Shown here: in pieces, positions 8,331 to 18,063 of the stretch
Layout: each line of letters starts with the position of its first letter
Numbering within the stretch: position 1 is the first letter of the stretch
From: Myxococcales bacterium
GTDB lineage: Bacteria; Myxococcota_A; Polyangia; Polyangiales; Ga0077539
Direction of reading: 5' to 3'
Assembly: GCA_016793325.1 (NCBI GenBank)
Contig: JAEUKI010000047.1
Span: forward strand, 124,001-188,000
Length of the DNA: 64,000 bases
The notes under the pieces: model-generated
Seen by the model: the letters and a program-made list of their open reading frames with translations, nothing else
The model's database searches: none
Told to the model about the DNA's origin: nothing
Program-made: the position numbers and the translations under genes

Positions 8331-10637
8331 CTACGGCGCGAGGTGCTGCACGAAGAACTCCGCGATCCGACGGTAGAGCCGCTCGTTGACGACGGGGTCC
8401 GGGACGATGTGCGTGAAGCCCACGAGCGGGAGAAACTCGTGTGATTTTCCAGCGCGAAACAGCGCCGACGAGAAGAGCGCCGAGTGCGAGAAGTACACGT
8501 TGTCGTCCGCCGTTCCGTGCACGAGCAGAAGCGGGCGCGAGAGCTCGCTCGCGTGCGCCACGAGGGAGCTTCGCTCGTACGCGGCGCGCTCTTGGGGAGT
8601 GCCCTCGGGCATGCCCATGTACCGCTCGGTGTAGTGCGTGTCGTACTCGCGCCAATCGGTCACGGGTGCGCCCGCGACCGCCGCGTGAAACACGGATGGA
8701 GCCCGGAGCGCGGCGAGCGCCGAGAGATACCCGCCGAACGACCAGCCGTAGACGCCCACGCGACCGAGGTCGAGCTCGTTGTAGCGCTGCCCGAGCGCGC
8801 GGAGCCCCGAGACTTGATCGTCGAGCGGCGTGTCGTCGAGCCGCAATCGAAGCGCGCGCTCCCACTGGCGGCCGCGGTACGGCGTCCCTCGCCCGTCGAT
8901 CGAGACGACGATGAACCCGTGGTCTGCGAGCCACTGGCTCATCGCGTATCGATGCCGCGCGGAGGTCACCTGCCGCGCGCCTGGCCCGCCGTAGACCGCG
9001 TCGATCACCGGGTAGCGCGTCCCTCGACGAAAGTTACGAGGCCGCACGATCGCAGCGCGAAAACGCTCGGCGCCCACGGTCACGATCTCGACGTTGGGCA
9101 CAGCGCGCGGCTCTTCGGCGACCGACGGGAGGGCTGCGATGGACGTTCCGTCCGCGCGCTCGAAGACCCACGCGCGCGGGCCGTCGATCGCGAGCGTCGT
9201 GTGAACGCGAGCGCCACCCGCGCGCGCGAAGACCATCTCGTGCTCGGCGCGCCCGCGCGTGAGGCTCGTCGCGGCGCCGTCTTCGAGCGAGACCTTGAAT
9301 ACGTGGGTTTCGCTCGGCTCCTCGCCGCCGGTGACGTACGCGGCGCGCGCGGCCTCGTCGACCGAGATCAACGCGCGAAACTTCGCGGATTCACCGAGTC
9401 GACGCACGAGCGCGCCCGTCGGTGACCGCAGCTCGAGCGCGCTCTCTCCGCTCGCCTCGCTGGCCCAGAGAAAGCCGCTCCCGTCGCCGAGCCACCGCGG
9501 CAACCCCGGCTCGAGGTTGACCCACGCCTCGTCGCGCTCGGTGAGGATCGCGCGCGTGACGCCCGTGCTCGCGTCCGCGGTCAACACGACGACCTCGCTC
9601 TGCGCGCGGTTTTGCACGACGATGGTGAGCGGCCCTCGCGCTGGCCACGTGACGCGCGCGAGGTACGGGTAGCGCGCGCGATCCCATTCGATCCACGTGG
9701 GGCGACCTCCGGCCACGGGCACCACGCCCAAGCGAACGACGGCGTTGGGTCGCCCTGCGCGCGGGTAGCGGTTGACCTCGGGCGCTTCGTCGGGACGCGT
9801 GGGATTGCTCACGCGTAGCTCTTCGACGCCGCGCTCGTCGGTCTCTTGAAAGGCGATCGAGCGACCGTCGCCCGACCACCAGTAGCCCTCCATGCGGTCC
9901 ATCTCTTCTTGCGCGACGAACTCGGCGGTCCCGTGCGAAATGCCTGCGCCCGCGCTGGTCGTGAGCGCGCGCTCGCGCCCCGTCGCCACGTCGACGACGT
10001 ACACTTCGCCGCCGCGGACGAGCGAGATCATCCGTCCGTCCGGCGACCAACGCGCGTCGACGGGAGCGCCGCGCTGCTGCGTCGAGAGCTCGCGCGCCGC
10101 GCCGGTCTGCGCGTCGACGATGTAGAGCTTTCCCGAGAGAGGAACGAGGAGCTTGGTCCCGTCCGGTGAGGGCTCGTACGCGGTGATTCCGCGGCCCGTC
10201 TGTCGCTGCCGCTCGCGTCGCGCGCGCTCTTCCGCGGACAGCTGCTCTTCGCCGCCGCGCAGGATCGACTCGGCCGTCACGAGCACGCGCGCTGGGGCGC
10301 CGCTCGCTTCGAGGACGTAGAGATCCCGAACGAACGAGCGCGGTCCCGACCGAAGAAAGTACGCGCGCGATCCGTCGGGGCTCAGCGTCACGCGCGTCGG
10401 GGCGCCCAGCGAAAAGCGCAGCGTCGCCGTGTAGTCCGCGAGAAACTGCGGGTCCGCTGCGCTCGTCGCGCGCGCAGCGCCCGCGTCGGCCACAGACGCG
10501 CCCTGCGCGCCGCGGTCAGCCTGCGCTGCGGCGAGCACGGAGGGCGGCGCTTGCACGCACGAAGAGCGCACGCATCCAGCGGTCGACGTCGACGCGAGCG
10601 CGACGAACAAAGATGCCATTCGCCACGAGAGGTTCAT
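8331..10637 (-). CDS. S9 family (DPP-IV-like) prolyl oligopeptidase lipoprotein
   Basis: A 768-residue serine peptidase. The lipobox STAGC near residue 22 suggests lipid anchoring outside the cytoplasm. An N-terminal beta-propeller is marked by repeats such as YEPSPDGTKLLVPLSG and RWSPDGRMISLVRGG. It carries the double-Glu segment EEMDRMEGYWWS that binds the substrate N-terminus in dipeptidyl peptidase IV. The C-terminal alpha/beta hydrolase has the nucleophile in GWSFGG (Ser633), an Asp in HGTADDNVY (about 711) and His743 in GFTHIV. It should release N-terminal dipeptides from peptides, with X-Pro preference inferred from the family. Its start is only 32 bp from that of the divergent GHKL operon. 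Confidence 0.94.
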   Translation of the reverse strand: MNLSWRMASLFVALASTSTAGCVRSSCVQAPPSVLAAAQADRGAQGASVADAGAARATSAADPQFLADYTATLRFSLGAPTRVTLSPDGSRAYFLRSGPRSFVRDLYVLEASGAPARVLVTAESILRGGEEQLSAEERARRERQRQTGRGITAYEPSPDGTKLLVPLSGKLYIVDAQTGAARELSTQQRGAPVDARWSPDGRMISLVRGGEVYVVDVATGRERALTTSAGAGISHGTAEFVAQEEMDRMEGYWWSGDGRSIAFQETDERGVEELRVSNPTRPDEAPEVNRYPRAGRPNAVVRLGVVPVAGGRPTWIEWDRARYPYLARVTWPARGPLTIVVQNRAQSEVVVLTADASTGVTRAILTERDEAWVNLEPGLPRWLGDGSGFLWASEASGESALELRSPTGALVRRLGESAKFRALISVDEAARAAYVTGGEEPSETHVFKVSLEDGAATSLTRGRAEHEMVFARAGGARVHTTLAIDGPRAWVFERADGTSIAALPSVAEEPRAVPNVEIVTVGAERFRAAIVRPRNFRRGTRYPVIDAVYGGPGARQVTSARHRYAMSQWLADHGFIVVSIDGRGTPYRGRQWERALRLRLDDTPLDDQVSGLRALGQRYNELDLGRVGVYGWSFGGYLSALAALRAPSVFHAAVAGAPVTDWREYDTHYTERYMGMPEGTPQERAAYERSSLVAHASELSRPLLLVHGTADDNVYFSHSALFSSALFRAGKSHEFLPLVGFTHIVPDPVVNERLYRRIAEFFVQHLAP

Positions 10638-10662
10638 TGGGACGGAGGGTACACTCCGCCGC

Positions 10663-10667
10663 AGGAG
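10663..10667 (+). promoter_or_regulatory. Ribosome binding site deciding the GHKL start
   Basis: AGGAG two bases before the ATG at 10670 supports that start over the in-frame ATG at 10613, which would lie inside the divergent peptidase gene. The spacing is short. Confidence 0.55.
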
Positions 10668-10669
10668 CG

Positions 10670-12319
10670 ATGGTTTTTCGAACTCGTGCCGACGCGCTCG
10701 AGACGCCGATTTCGGCCTCCGAAGCGGTCAAAGACGCGGTGGGAACGATGGTTCGGCAGTTCGCCGACCCGATGGCGTTCTACCGAGAGCTCGTTCAGAA
10801 CAGCATCGACGCCGGCGCGACCGCGATCGACGTGCGCCTTCGGTACGACAGCGACGACGAGTCGCTCGTGGTCGCCGTGCACGACGACGGAGCCGGGATG
10901 ACCCCCGACATCATCGAGCGCTGCCTGCTCGTGCTGTTTCGCTCGTCGAAGGACAAAGACCCGACCAAGATCGGCAAGTTCGGCGTGGGGTTCTTCTCGG
11001 TGTTCGCCGTTGCGCCGAAGCTCGTTCGCGTCGACACAGGCACGGGGGCCGACGGCTATCGTCTCGACCTCCGCGCGGACTTCACCTGGGAGCTCACCGA
11101 GAGCGCGCCGCGCAAAGGCACCACCGTGACGCTGCTGGTGCCGATGCGGCTCAACGAAGCGCGCTCGTTCGTCGAGCGGTCGTTGAGCGCGCTCGAAAAG
11201 TGGTGTCCGCACGTCGAGATCGCGCTCCACGTCCTCTCTGCGATCCGCGGAGGCGAGGTCGACAAGCGAATCGACCGGCCGTTCGGCATCGACGGCCCCG
11301 TCACGCGGTTCGTCAAAGCGGCCGGCGCGACGGTGGCCCTCACGCTCGCGAGCGAAGGACGCGCGGCCTTCTACAAGCGAGGGATCCTCCTCTACGAGTG
11401 CCCCAACACGTTCGCTCCAGGAACGTCCTTCAAGGTCGAGGCCCCCACGCTCGTGCACACGGTCTCGCGCGACAACGTCAAGCGCGACGCGGCGTTCGAC
11501 ACAACGATTCAAACGGTCCGAAGAGCGTGCGTCGAGCAGCTCGTCCCCGCGGCGTTTCAATGGGCGGCCGAGGCGCTCGCCGCAGCGATCGCGACGGAGC
11601 CGGCAGGCGCAGCGGGCCACGAGCGAAACGAGCGCGCCGCGCGCGCGCTGCGGGCGTTGACCGAGCTCGCGACGCAGATCGACTCGAGCCTCCCGCTCCC
11701 GCTGTGCGACAGGCTCTCGGAACACACCGGGCGCGTGTTCACAGGCGACGCGTCCAGCGTGAAATTCTACGCGCAGAAGCCCGGGATGCTCACGGCCGCG
11801 CTCGCCGCCGCGGGCCGCCCCGTGCTGTTCACGCACGCGCTCGGCGAGGCGCACGCGCCGTTTCTTCGCAGCCGCATCGACGCCAACGCGATCGATCCGC
11901 ACGGGCGCTACTGCGCTGTCGTCCCCGCGGAGCTGCCGGACGCGGAGGTCGACCTCGTCGACAAGCTGTCCAAGCTGCTCGGCGCCGCGTCGATCCCGCT
12001 CGTTCGCGCGTGCTCGATCGACGGGGTCGGCTCGGACTCTCTGTTTCTCGCGGTGGACGAGGGCACGCTCGCCAAGGCGCCCCCGACGGGCATCGTGCTC
12101 GACGCTGGGGACGCGCACACCAAGCTCTACGCGCTCTTCTCGAACCGCGCGTGCGCGATCAACGCCAGGCACCCCACGTGGCGCACGGCGGTCGTGGCCG
12201 CAGAGAACGACGTGGCCCTCGCGGCGCTCATCGTCGCGCGCTCCATCGTGCTCGCCGCGTCCAAGCTCGATTCGACGCGCGATCGCGCCATCTTCGAAGC
12301 CCTTCCCTCGGTGGACTGA
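10670..12319 (+). CDS. Hsp90-like GHKL ATPase
   Basis: A 549-residue protein with an intact N-terminal GHKL ATP-binding fold. The N-box is RELVQNSIDAGAT (Glu40, Asn44, Asp47), the G1 box is DDGAGM at 72-77, and a GKFGVGFFS lid segment is at 102-110. A middle domain follows; it contains FYKRGILLYE and, near 265, VSRDNVKRD, matching the position of the conserved LNVSRE segment of HtpG/Hsp90. HtpG is about 620-630 residues and has a typical C-terminal dimerisation domain; the C-terminal part here is different. It is probably an ATP-driven chaperone-like or switch protein. The next gene starts 11 bp downstream and shares this architecture, so the two products probably act together. Confidence 0.85.
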   Translation: MVFRTRADALETPISASEAVKDAVGTMVRQFADPMAFYRELVQNSIDAGATAIDVRLRYDSDDESLVVAVHDDGAGMTPDIIERCLLVLFRSSKDKDPTKIGKFGVGFFSVFAVAPKLVRVDTGTGADGYRLDLRADFTWELTESAPRKGTTVTLLVPMRLNEARSFVERSLSALEKWCPHVEIALHVLSAIRGGEVDKRIDRPFGIDGPVTRFVKAAGATVALTLASEGRAAFYKRGILLYECPNTFAPGTSFKVEAPTLVHTVSRDNVKRDAAFDTTIQTVRRACVEQLVPAAFQWAAEALAAAIATEPAGAAGHERNERAARALRALTELATQIDSSLPLPLCDRLSEHTGRVFTGDASSVKFYAQKPGMLTAALAAAGRPVLFTHALGEAHAPFLRSRIDANAIDPHGRYCAVVPAELPDAEVDLVDKLSKLLGAASIPLVRACSIDGVGSDSLFLAVDEGTLAKAPPTGIVLDAGDAHTKLYALFSNRACAINARHPTWRTAVVAAENDVALAALIVARSIVLAASKLDSTRDRAIFEALPSVD

Positions 12320-12330
12320 GAGAGCCATTC

Positions 12331-15300
12331 ATGTCGCGCCAAGCCCAAAAACCCACGGGAGAACGAAGGGTCCTCGCTCGCGGCGCCGTCGGCGTCGACC
12401 CCCGCGCAGCGCTCGCCAAGCTGCGCGAGTTCATGCTCCCCGACCCTGCCCTCTACGTCGCCGAGCTCGTGCGCGCGGCGGTCGAGCTGAAGGCCACCAA
12501 GATCATCGTCGACAACTCGGCGAAGGACTTCATCCTGACGTGCGAGTGCGAAGCGGATCCGCTCGACCCGGCGCTGATCGTGCGGCTCTTCGAGCAGCTC
12601 TTCGCCAACGACGCGCGCGCGGTGCGCTTGCTCGCGATCGCGACGAACACCGCGCTCGGTCTGCGGCCGCGCTTCGTGGACATCTACACGACGACGCCCG
12701 GAGAAAAGCCCGCGAACGGCGTCGCAGCGGGGTCCATCGCGAGGGTGCGATTTCTTCCGACGCCCGAGGGCGCGAGCAACGACGAGATCGAGCTCGACGG
12801 AAAGCTCGAGTACGTCGCGCGGCCCGAGGCCATGCCGACGCACGGGCTGCGCGTGCACGTGCGCGAGCGCTTCGGCACGAGCGTGCTTCGCGAGTGGTTC
12901 AGCGAGCCCGTCGAGAGCAAGGTCCTGCGGACGCGGTGCATGTTGGTGGGCGTTCCGCTCGTGCGCGCGGTGGATGGAAAGCCGCTCGACCGCGGCGAGC
13001 CACCGACGGTGATCGCGCGTGTTTCGCTCGGTGAAAAGCTGCGCGGAGAGCTCGGCCTGCTCCGCGCAAACGACCGCGAAGTGGACGTCATCGACTTCTA
13101 CGAGCAGGGCGTTTTGCTCTCGCGCGAGTCGCTCGTCGGCGGCGGCGAGAGCGCGCCCAACCTGCGCGCGTACGTCGACGAGAAGCAGCTGCAGACCAAC
13201 GTGTCGCGCTCGGCCGTGGACCGCTCGGGGCCGTTCGGCCGACAGCTCAGCCGCGCGCTCGCGGACGCGCGCGTTCGGCTCGTCAAGGCGGCGGTCCAAG
13301 AGCTCTCGGGGCCCTTCGGCGCGGACATCGCGATGGCGCTGCGCGCGCTCATCCTCCGTCGCCTCGGAACCGATTGGGTAACGATCGTCCGTCGAGGCAA
13401 CACCAGCGGCGAAGAGGGCTACCTCGAGCCGGCGCTCCAGGCGCCGCTCATCCCGATGGTCACTGGCAAATCGCGCTCGCTCGCGCAGCTCGCCGCGCTC
13501 GAGAACGGCGAGGTCATGATCTACAGCGAGAGCGCGCTCCCTTCGGCGGCGCTCGCGCCGTGGCTCGACGCGGTCGCGCACGCCACGGACGAGACCATCG
13601 CGCGGCTGCTCGAGCCGCTTGAGCCCGCGAGCGCAGAGGTGGCGCTGGCGCAGGCCGAAGAGTCGCACGCGCGCTACACGAAGTTCTTCGGGCACTCGCC
13701 GAGAGAGCCGCGGCTCTCGGGCGACAACCGCGACGAGCTGATCCGTATCCCGATCGGAAAGTCGACGAACGAAGCCCGCGCGCACGCCCCGACGATCGAG
13801 CTCGACGGTCAGCGAGCGATCGGCGAGCTCGCGATCGATCGCCCGACGGGCTTCGAGCGCGCGATGGAGCTCACGGTCTTCATCGACGGTCGACCGCTGC
13901 CGCCGACGGCGGAGACACCGGCACCACTATTCATCCGCGCGGTGCTCCAACGACCCGAGCTCGAGCCGCGCTCGGACTTCTCGGGCCCGCAGCGCAACGC
14001 GGCGCTCAATCAGAGCGTGGCGCGCCTGCGCGAAGCGGCGTTCGACGGGCTGCTCTTCGTGGCCAATTTTCTCGCGGATCCCAAGGCGATGAAGGTCGAT
14101 GACCGCGTCCACTGGATCGGTCCGGCGGCGCACAAGCTCTCGCAGCGCGACCGTGCGTTCGTGATCACGACGGCGCTCGCGGCGCTCACCGAGAAGCGCT
14201 CGGGAGCGATGGCCCGAACGCGGATCAACAAGGCGCTCGCGGAGTATCCGGCGCTCACCACCGCGTCTATTTTTCGAACGACGAACAACAAGTATTTCTC
14301 GATCCAAGAGCTCCGCGCGACCCTGGCGCAGTCGAACGGCGCGCTGCTCTTCACGAGCGCCGAGCTCCCGACGCTCACGCACGCCGCGCTTCCGGTGTTC
14401 GTCCTCGACACCACGCTGCGAGAGCTCGTGCTGCACCTCGTCGATCGCGTGGACTTCGTGGACTACACGCGGTTCGGGGCGCGCAACGGCGAGACGCTGC
14501 AGGGGCTCGTGAGCCGCGACGATCCCAACGCCGCGCCGTGGCTCGAGATCGTCGGCGCGGGCGCGCGTGCGCTGATCACGGTCGCGCCGAGAAACGGGCA
14601 CCTCGCGGTGCTGCACCGCGGACAGGTCCTCGTGCAGTCCGCAGAGAGCGGAGCGCTCGGTCGGTGCTTGGTGCGCATCGAAGACGAAGGCTTGATTCCG
14701 ATCTCGGGTCGCGAGTGGTCCAGGACGTCGTTCAGCGACGAGGCGCGCAAGATCTACGACGAGGCGCAGTTCGATCTCTTGTACGCGCTCTTGCGGGCGA
14801 TCGGCGGCGACCGACGCGCGATGCTGAGCTTGGGGATCACGGGGACGTTCTCGCCTCCGCAGCACATTTTGTCGTTCATCTTCGTGAGCGCCGCGCGCCT
14901 GTCCGCGATGCCGCCCGACACCGAGCGCGGAACGCTCACTCGCGTCACCCACGGCGCCCTCGCCCGCCTCTGCAACGAGCTCCCGCTCGTGCTCGTGCAG
15001 ACGCAGTCGGGCCCCAAGCGATTCTCGCTCGCCGAGCTTCGCGCGAAGGCGAAGCAGCAGCCCGGCCCGCTGCTCACGCTCGAGTCAGCCCCGTCGGACG
15101 TCGACTACGACGCGAGCTTCGAGCCGATCATCGTCTCGCGCGGCGAGTTCGAAGCGGCGCTCGCGGTGGGCATCGGCGCGAAGCTGCAGGCGGCCGAGTC
15201 GCAGCTCCCTGCGCGACGCGACGCGCGCAAGCACCGCGTCGCGCTCGAGGCGTTCGCGCGCAAGCCCAAGGTCGATTTCGACGACCTGTCCGAGTTCTCG

Positions 15301-18063
15301 GCGAGCGACATCGTGCGGGTCGAGCACGACAACTACACGTGCGTCGTGGGGCTCTTGCCGGTGCCGCAGCGAGCACGATTTCAAGTCGTGTTCGACGGCC
15401 GCGTCGCGGTCTCGGGCGAGCTCTCGGCGACCGACCTCGCGGACTGCCCCGTGATCGCGCGCGTGCGGATCACGGAGGCGCAGAAGTACCTCGCGCCGAG
15501 CCTCGACGCGCTCGCGTCGGCGGGCAACGGACTCATGACGGCGGCGCTCAAGCGCGCGTTGAAGAAGCTCGTCGAAGAAGTCGCCAAGCGCGCGGACGGG
15601 ACGCGCGACCCCGGCGCCGCAGCGCGCGAGCTCATCGCGGCGTACTGCGCGGACGCAGGGCGCGTGGACGACAAGCTCCGCGCCAAGGTGAGCCGAGCCG
15701 TCCTGTGGAAGGCCGTCCCGACGGGCCTGGCGAGCATCGATCAGTTCGCGGCGCACGGGCGCGGGCGGGTTCCGTTCGTCACCAAGGAGTTCGACGGCTG
15801 GATCAAGGCGCCCGACGGCGAGACAGACCCGGTGGCCGCGTACCTCGCGCCGACGCCGGACGCCCCGCGAGAAGCGAAAGACGCCGCGCAGGCCGCGCGC
15901 AAACGAACGCTCTCCGCGCTCGAGTACATCGCGACGCTCGCGCCCAAGGACGCGACCGAAGAGTTCGAGCGATTGCAGCGCGCGAGGCGCCTTCTGCGCA
16001 GCGCGAAAGAGAACATCGTTCTCAGCGGGCTCGTGGCGCACCCGGCGCTCGCGACGCGCATCGAGGCGCAGGACAACAAGCTCGGCGTCGGAGAGCTCCG
16101 CCTCACGACGTCGGGGACGCCCGGGCTGGCGCTGCACTTGTTCTACAACGGCAACGCGGTGCGCGTGGTGCGGCAAAACGCTCCGATTTCGCTCGCCGTC
16201 GCGATCGAGTCGTCGATGCTCACCACCGATCAAGTGCGCATGGGCGAGCCGCCGGACGCGCTCACCAATCGGCTGATCTCCATCGCGCGCAAGACCATCG
16301 TCGAAGCGATGAAGGCGCACGAGACGCTCCCTTCGTGGTCCCTGCCCGCGCAGCGCTGGGCTCTGTTGTCCGGCGGCGCCACGACAAAGTCTTTGAAAGA
16401 GCGCCCCGTTTTTCAAGACACGTTGGGCAAGCCGATGTCCATCGCGGACCTCGACGCGCAGCAGAAGCAGTTCGGACACGTTTCGTACAGCACCGATCCG
16501 CCCGGGGTGGACCTCGAGCCGCTCGACGAAGGCCGGCGCGTGTGGAGGACGACCGAGCACGAAGCGTCGTGGCTCACGGGCGCGCGGGTCCCGATGAACT
16601 ACACAGAGCCCTTGCGCGAAGAGCAGCGCGCGTTCGCGCGGCGCCGCATGGAGCGGGCTCGCCGAATCGTGATCCGCGAGACGCTCACCGCGGAGACACC
16701 AGTATTCGAGTTGACCGTCGCGAAGCACGAGTTCGAAGGCGAGGTGGCGCTCTTGGCCTCGCGGCAAGCGCCGATCGCGAAGGTGTATCTCTGGCAGGAT
16801 CGAAAGCCGCTCGGCGAGACGAACGTCCCTGCGCCCTGGCCTTCGCTCGTGGCGCTCGACGTGGCCGAGCTCACGCCCAACCGATCGGAGACGGCGGCGA
16901 TCGAAGACGCGGCGTTTCACAGGACGCGCGCGCGGGTCGCCGAGCTCGTTCGCCTCGCGCTCGACGCGCAGTTTCAAGAGCCCGCGGGCGTGCTCGCGAT
17001 GATTCGCTCGGACCGCGGCGGCAGCCCCGCGATCCGCGGCGGGCGCGTTCGCGTGTTCGGAAAGCTCTGGCTCCTCGCCGATCCCCTCGAGCCCGGTCGC
17101 ATCGACGTCCGTGAGCCCGGCGAGCGCGCGGTGCGGGCGTACGACACGCGCACGGCGACGCAGACGTCTCGCGTTCGAGGGCTCCCGGTCGGGGGGCTCA
17201 TTTGGTTCAACCAGAGCGAGGACGACGATCCGCCGCTGGCGCACCAAGTGGCCGAGCTCGTGAAGTGGGCGTATCGCGCGCTGCTCGGTCAGCTCGTGAG
17301 CGCGAAGCAGCCGGGCGACGCCGTGTTTTCGCACATGGCCTACGCCGCCGCCGCGCGCGTGATCGACACGGACACGTTGAAAACATGGGCGAAGGACCGG
17401 CTGCTGCCCGAGACGTGCACGAGCTTCGCGCGCCTGCAGGACCACTTCGCCGACGGAAAGACGCTCGACCTCTGCCCCGAAGGCGACGCGCGCGCGGTGC
17501 AGGAGCGGTTCGTCGTCGCGCGTTCGGACGCGCGGTGGTTCGCGACGCTCGAGGCGTTGTCGTTGATTCAAGTGGCCGCGGCCGCGCCGACGCCGCCGAC
17601 GCAAGCGCCGCAAGCGCCAGCGAAGGGGGCGGACGCGCCGGTTTCGCCGGTGGTGGTGTCGCGCGTCACCGAGCCCGCGGTCGAGCCCAAGAGCTCAGCG
17701 CCGAAGCCGCAAGCGCCGCCGAAGGCGCAGAAGCGATCGGAGCCGACGTTGGGCGATCACGTGCTGGGATTTCTGCGACGGCACGGGGTCGTCGAGCGGG
17801 ACCTCGTGTCGATCGCCGTCGACAACGGGCCCGACGCCGGAACGCTCGCGACGTACGACAAGGGCAAGGCCACCGCGGTCGTGTTCGCGCGGCACGCCGT
17901 GGTCGCGCGATTGCTCACGGGGCAGGACCCGACGCGCGCGCACAAGGTGCTGGCGATCGCGGTGCTCGGCGAGATGAACAGAGCGGTGCAGCGGTTCACC
18001 GACGCCGACGAGGCGCGGGTCATGGGGTCGATGTTGCTCGAGCTATCGGGGACGGTGCTCTGA
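12331..18063 (+). CDS. Giant protein with degenerate Hsp90-like GHKL module
   Basis: 1,910 residues, no signal peptide or membrane segment seen. Residues 40-60 (ALYVAELVRAAVELKATKII) align with the N-box helix of the preceding gene, but Asn is Ala49 and Asp is Glu52. The DDGAGM box is replaced by a Cys/Asp stretch near 71-80. Residues about 270-310 retain an Hsp90 middle-domain-like segment (DFYEQGVLLSRE, then DEKQLQTNVSRSAVDRS). The N-terminal third therefore looks like a decayed paralogue unlikely to bind ATP. The middle and C-terminal parts contain four diverged copies of a beta-alpha module, near 512, 1016, 1266 and 1483. A Pro/Ala linker at about 1750-1810 leads to a small C-terminal domain. 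No enzymatic motif is recognised. The stop codon lies in an inverted repeat. Confidence 0.85.
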   Translation: MSRQAQKPTGERRVLARGAVGVDPRAALAKLREFMLPDPALYVAELVRAAVELKATKIIVDNSAKDFILTCECEADPLDPALIVRLFEQLFANDARAVRLLAIATNTALGLRPRFVDIYTTTPGEKPANGVAAGSIARVRFLPTPEGASNDEIELDGKLEYVARPEAMPTHGLRVHVRERFGTSVLREWFSEPVESKVLRTRCMLVGVPLVRAVDGKPLDRGEPPTVIARVSLGEKLRGELGLLRANDREVDVIDFYEQGVLLSRESLVGGGESAPNLRAYVDEKQLQTNVSRSAVDRSGPFGRQLSRALADARVRLVKAAVQELSGPFGADIAMALRALILRRLGTDWVTIVRRGNTSGEEGYLEPALQAPLIPMVTGKSRSLAQLAALENGEVMIYSESALPSAALAPWLDAVAHATDETIARLLEPLEPASAEVALAQAEESHARYTKFFGHSPREPRLSGDNRDELIRIPIGKSTNEARAHAPTIELDGQRAIGELAIDRPTGFERAMELTVFIDGRPLPPTAETPAPLFIRAVLQRPELEPRSDFSGPQRNAALNQSVARLREAAFDGLLFVANFLADPKAMKVDDRVHWIGPAAHKLSQRDRAFVITTALAALTEKRSGAMARTRINKALAEYPALTTASIFRTTNNKYFSIQELRATLAQSNGALLFTSAELPTLTHAALPVFVLDTTLRELVLHLVDRVDFVDYTRFGARNGETLQGLVSRDDPNAAPWLEIVGAGARALITVAPRNGHLAVLHRGQVLVQSAESGALGRCLVRIEDEGLIPISGREWSRTSFSDEARKIYDEAQFDLLYALLRAIGGDRRAMLSLGITGTFSPPQHILSFIFVSAARLSAMPPDTERGTLTRVTHGALARLCNELPLVLVQTQSGPKRFSLAELRAKAKQQPGPLLTLESAPSDVDYDASFEPIIVSRGEFEAALAVGIGAKLQAAESQLPARRDARKHRVALEAFARKPKVDFDDLSEFSASDIVRVEHDNYTCVVGLLPVPQRARFQVVFDGRVAVSGELSATDLADCPVIARVRITEAQKYLAPSLDALASAGNGLMTAALKRALKKLVEEVAKRADGTRDPGAAARELIAAYCADAGRVDDKLRAKVSRAVLWKAVPTGLASIDQFAAHGRGRVPFVTKEFDGWIKAPDGETDPVAAYLAPTPDAPREAKDAAQAARKRTLSALEYIATLAPKDATEEFERLQRARRLLRSAKENIVLSGLVAHPALATRIEAQDNKLGVGELRLTTSGTPGLALHLFYNGNAVRVVRQNAPISLAVAIESSMLTTDQVRMGEPPDALTNRLISIARKTIVEAMKAHETLPSWSLPAQRWALLSGGATTKSLKERPVFQDTLGKPMSIADLDAQQKQFGHVSYSTDPPGVDLEPLDEGRRVWRTTEHEASWLTGARVPMNYTEPLREEQRAFARRRMERARRIVIRETLTAETPVFELTVAKHEFEGEVALLASRQAPIAKVYLWQDRKPLGETNVPAPWPSLVALDVAELTPNRSETAAIEDAAFHRTRARVAELVRLALDAQFQEPAGVLAMIRSDRGGSPAIRGGRVRVFGKLWLLADPLEPGRIDVREPGERAVRAYDTRTATQTSRVRGLPVGGLIWFNQSEDDDPPLAHQVAELVKWAYRALLGQLVSAKQPGDAVFSHMAYAAAARVIDTDTLKTWAKDRLLPETCTSFARLQDHFADGKTLDLCPEGDARAVQERFVVARSDARWFATLEALSLIQVAAAAPTPPTQAPQAPAKGADAPVSPVVVSRVTEPAVEPKSSAPKPQAPPKAQKRSEPTLGDHVLGFLRRHGVVERDLVSIAVDNGPDAGTLATYDKGKATAVVFARHAVVARLLTGQDPTRAHKVLAIAVLGEMNRAVQRFTDADEARVMGSMLLELSGTVL

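Noticed and set aside
6421..8934. 837-codon minus-strand open frame across the RCC1 gene
   Set aside because: Arg-rich with no recognisable domains; antiparallel to two well-supported genes.
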